Shown piece by piece: positions 60,666 to 64,000 of a stretch of 64,000 nt of DNA. Made by a program: the position numbers and the translations under genes. The notes beneath the pieces are model-generated. The model was not told the origin of the DNA and did no database searches. It saw only the letters and a list, made by a program, of their open reading frames with translations. This stretch comes from Panagrolaimus kolymaensis. Its lineage: Eukaryota; Nematoda; Chromadorea; Rhabditida; Panagrolaimidae. The stretch lies in assembly GCA_028622995.1 (NCBI GenBank), contig JAJQJQ010000003.1, positions 682,001 to 746,000 on the forward strand, given 5' to 3'. Position 1 is the stretch's first letter. The number at the start of each line of letters is the position of its first letter.

Positions 60666-62634
60666 TTAAAATTTTCCATTGCTGACTTCCATGGTTGCAA
60701 TCTTTCCATTGCTGGTGTTGTTTGTCACTTCTAAGGCTGTATCATTATTTCGTTCGGGTGTGACGGAATATTGCCGTTTGAATACATTGGACGACTGAAA
60801 ACAAAACAAAAAAGTCAGTCGTAAAAAAAGAAGCAAAAAATGGAAGAAAAGAAAATTTAATTGATTGATCAACGAACTTTATAAAAGCATAACATTCCAG
60901 TGAGTAAAGCAAGGATGATTGCAACCGCCATTCCTGTGATTGTAATAGTTCGAACAAGCCTTTCAGTTAAAATTAATTTTTCTTTAATTAGATCAAATGT
61001 TGCTGTATCCATTACTGCTATATCTTCCACACGTAATACAGGAATGATAGAATTACGAAATTTGCTTAGATCAAGGCCACTGCGACTTTTAAATTTTATT
61101 ATTTTTTTAAATGAAAAAATTGTTGGAAAAACTTACGGTATCGTTAAATTAGCTCCTTTCCACATAGCAATATTAATTTGTGATCGACGAACTGCGCGGA
61201 AAAGACTACCAAGTCGAGGTTCAAAATCAAGGAAAACTTCATCCTCCTCTTCGTTTGGTGGATCCATACCTTCAATGGAATCTTGAACATATTTAGGAGT
61301 GTAAAGGAAATTTGGCAATGAATAGATAACTGGAGGTTCGCCTGGAATTAATTTCATTTAAAACAATGAAAATGTAGAATAATTTACTTGCCTCGTTGGC
61401 ATCGACTTAAATCAATCATTCCAGGTGGAAGACAATCTTTCTTTTCTTGTTCATCATAAATAATTTTTCCATTATCATTACAATATCCTTTATTTTCGGG
61501 TAAAGTAGTATCCAACTCTTTTTGGGATATAACATATCGATAAGCTGTTAATCCCTTATATTCAATCTCGGCTTTAAACGTTAAATTAAGGGATCTGCAT
61601 AAATCTTTTACAAATACAGTGATTTTCTTTTCTTTCGCCAAAAAAGGATTAAATAAAGTTCCATCAGTTCCTTGAATTTCTGTGGCTTCATAAGTGCTCC
61701 ACCATGCATCTGGAACTCGATTTTGTCCATTCCATGATTTAATGCTACCAATTTGATCTGCATCATCATGGCCTGAATCGACTACATAAACTCCAGAACT
61801 GCTACCATTTTTCTAAAAAAGCAAATTTAAAAACTCGCAAAAAATTAAGAAAAAAATTGTTTACTTCATAAAAGAATCCAATTCGATCAGGTAAATCCAA
61901 AACAGATTCGCAAACAAAATTAACAAAAGGTAAACTACAAACTTGATCCAAAAATGGATCGGCATAACCATCATATAACATTTCAGAAACTTCAACTTCA
62001 AGAAATGGAGTTTGAACTAATAATGCGGCGGTGGCAGCTTTCATCGAAGGTTTGGATGCGGCTTCAACGAATTTCTAAAAAATCAAATAAACAAAAATTA
62101 ATGGAGCGTATAAAAAAGTATGCAAAAAACAAACTTGATAAATCATATTTGGAATCCATACTCGATTATATAAATAACAAGTTTCGCATGATTTAGATTC
62201 ATTAAAAAAATAATATGAAAATGTTTCATATTTTACTGTTCCATTTTCAACACTGTGAACCTTTCTTTTATGGAATTGATCATAAACATATGGGCCTTGT
62301 TTTTTAACTAAAGGTTTATGATCGTTTAAAATTTCATCTGGATTTTTCACTGAATAAGTCCATATCCGAGTTTCTAAATCATATTTTGGATTTATCCATT
62401 TTTCATACACTGAACTTCCAGGTTCAAGATAGGTAGTCTAAAAAAGGGTCCAACTTCGATTTATTATTTAAAAATAAATTTCCATACAGCTCGAATATTT
62501 TTTTCAATCAATGGAGCCAAACTTATTAAAATTGTTAAACAAATTGCAAATCCAACGAGAGCCAAGGTTAATAAACTAATCACAGCAACTTGCCACTTTT
62601 TTAATGGAAACTTCTTCTTTGGTTTTTCATCCAT
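60666..62634 (-). CDS. CD36/SCARB scavenger-receptor family protein (second of tandem pair)
   Basis: Seven exons (62488-62634, 62135-62437, 61865-62074, 61392-61812, 61137-61341, 60878-61085, 60666-60794) encode 540 residues. A Lys-rich cytoplasmic N-terminus (KPKKKFPLKKWQ) precedes TM1. The ectodomain shows RIWTYSVKNPDEIL, KKQGPYVYDQF, SEMLYDGYADPF, DRIGFFYEKNGSSSG, GTDGTLFNPF, CLPPGMIDLSRC and EPRLGSLFRAVRRSQINI. TM2 follows (TITGMAVAIILALLTGMLCFY) with a Ser/Asn-rich tail. Introns after the (L/I)(L/Y)Q|K and FY(G/E)| positions coincide with those of the neighbouring copy, so the pair arose by an old tandem duplication. The intron after exon 4 has a GC donor (CGAG|GCAAGT), forced because the nearby GT would shift the frame. 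Start is ATG 62632-62634. Confidence 0.93.
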
Positions 62635-64000
62635 TATTCTTTCTTCAAACAAACAACAAAAATTTTTTTCTCTGAAACTTTTTTAAAAAATAATTAAAAA
62701 CATCAAAGAATAATTCGTAAAAAAATTTTTAACGTGACAACAAAAATTGTACTCTGAAGAACTAAGTAAAGGTAGACGATGATGATTAGAAAACAAAAAT
62801 AATAGTAATTATAAAAAACATTAATTTGTGGAAGAGTGCGAAAAACATCAGAAGTATAAAAAAAACCAGAAAACAAAACATGATGGACAGAGAGAGTATA
62901 ATATCACTTGAGTTTCTACCTCATTTTTTTTGCTTTATAAATAAATGCAAAACAAAAAATGAAAAATAATAGGTTCTTTATCCACATAAAACCGGATTTA
63001 AATCAACGAAAAAGAGAGAATGGTCAAAACATGATAGTCCATTTTTCGAAATAAAAAACCGATAAATAAAAACAAGCACTTTATGATTTAAAAAAAGAAG
63101 AAAAACAAAAACGTTTTGACCATACATTTTTAGATGTCAGAACTTTACAAGTTCTCTTAATATGATGAAAAAAGTGCTATATTCGGAAATTATTTGGAAA
63201 AAAAATTAAATACGATTTTAACTTCTGTGGAAAATAAGGTTAATTGACTACGTACATATGCAAGCTAAACTCAAAAAAGGCTGATTAATTTGCTGACCCT
63301 ATAAATATGCTGTTTAGATGGCACACCAAAATTATGCCCTATTGATTTCCCCGAAAGCGTTGTTTGAAGCTTCACAAGTTTATTTTTTTCTTGCAATTCA
63401 CAAAAATAAAGCAAGAGGTCATGAAATAATAACAAGCAACAATATTTTTTTGTTATTTTTTAAAAATAGGACGCAACTTTCCTGAATGAAAATATTGTTA
63501 GCCTAAATAAATGATTTTGAAAGTAAAATATCAAGTTTGGACAGAGAAGAAGAACAAAATGCACTCATAAAACCCAAAACATCAAATTCACAAACGTGTT
63601 TTATTCCAAAAGAAAAAGTTCCCATCGCTCGAAAATAATTTTTTGATGTGTTTATTTTCTTAAGCTATTTAAAAATAAAAAATTGAACTTAAAATTTTAA
63701 AATAGCGTAAAAAGTGACGCAAATTGGGATGAACGCACAATTGCATGTTTTACGCGTTGATACGACCCAAATAATGCCTCCGGCGAGAGATGGAGAAATC
63801 GGAAGAAGACCTCTTGAATAAATCGAGCCCTTTCCTTTATTTTCACTCGCGCAACGGCAACAACAACGACAGCATACATAAACCCAGAAAAATGGTTCTT
63901 ACATTCATTCACGATTTTGATATTTTTTCAAAAAATAGAACAAAAAAACAACCATTTTAAACCATTTTTGTAAAATGAAATTTGGACATTTAATTGAAAA
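62635..64000. other. Right-end intergenic region
   Basis: This 1.4-kb AT-rich stretch upstream of the minus-strand CD36-type gene should contain its promoter. A short minus-strand frame at 63697-63912 (with an AVVVVAVARVKIK stretch) has no family match or splice partners. A CG-richer patch lies at about 63755-63790. Nothing else could be supported. Confidence 0.4.

Overview
The window looks like a nematode nuclear chromosome segment. It is strongly AT-rich, genes are split by many short introns (often 45-60 bp) with TTTTNAG-type acceptors, and the gene content is typical of Chromadorea: an NRF-6-type acyltransferase, a saposin-like protein, an astacin with ShKT domains, a Distal-less homeobox gene, tandem CD36-type receptors, a stomatin and a 7-TM chemoreceptor. 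No bacterial, viral or organellar features were seen. The species cannot be named from sequence alone. Gene models are hand-spliced: in every multi-exon model the exon lengths sum to an open frame with matching phases.

Layout: 1-1695, 3' part of an SLC6 transporter; 2353-3638, TMEM120/TACAN; 3877-5489 (-), pyruvate dehydrogenase kinase; 6728-9646, NRF-6-like acyltransferase-3 protein that appears to lack its catalytic His; 10170-13115 (-), Distal-less homeobox gene (ceh-43 type), beside about 7.6 kb of gene-poor, probably regulatory DNA; 20739-21155, small coiled-coil protein; 21330-23222 (-), acyl-CoA dehydrogenase; 24029-24768 (-), saposin-like protein; 25381-26278, secreted precursor ending in an amidation-like GKK; 26606-27732, TRM7/FTSJ1 tRNA methyltransferase; 27844-29344 (-), 7-TM gustatory-like receptor; 29981-30403, a divergent, intron-containing histone H4 with an upstream E2F-type site; 31423-32173, F-box-like protein; 32674-32898 (-), small Cys-rich secreted protein.

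The most unusual part is 33.6-37.5 kb (-). One gene encodes a signal peptide, a beta/gamma-crystallin-type Cys-rich ectodomain, one membrane span and a complete tyrosine kinase domain. Next to it lies a gene for a four-domain crystallin-type membrane protein without a kinase. In this sequence that second gene is cut by a 371-bp fold-back element (180-bp perfect inverted arms, 11-bp spacer) flanked by an exact 8-bp target duplication. Removing the element and one duplication leaves 1506 bp in one open frame. It is therefore a transposon insertion (hAT/P-like non-autonomous), not an assembly hairpin.

After a 2-kb gap come an astacin-ShKT protease (39623-41584), a DMAC2-like complex I assembly factor (41727-43235, -) head-to-head with TFIIIC subunit 3 (43699-46466), a stomatin (46649-47779) and a cholecystokinin-receptor-like GPCR (48003-51178, -). 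A gene desert follows (51.2-57.4 kb), then a Ly6-type GPI-like protein (57451-58037) and two tandem CD36-family receptors (58197-62634, -). Most genes are unrelated housekeeping or neuronal genes. The only evident functional groups are the crystallin-receptor pair and the CD36 pair.
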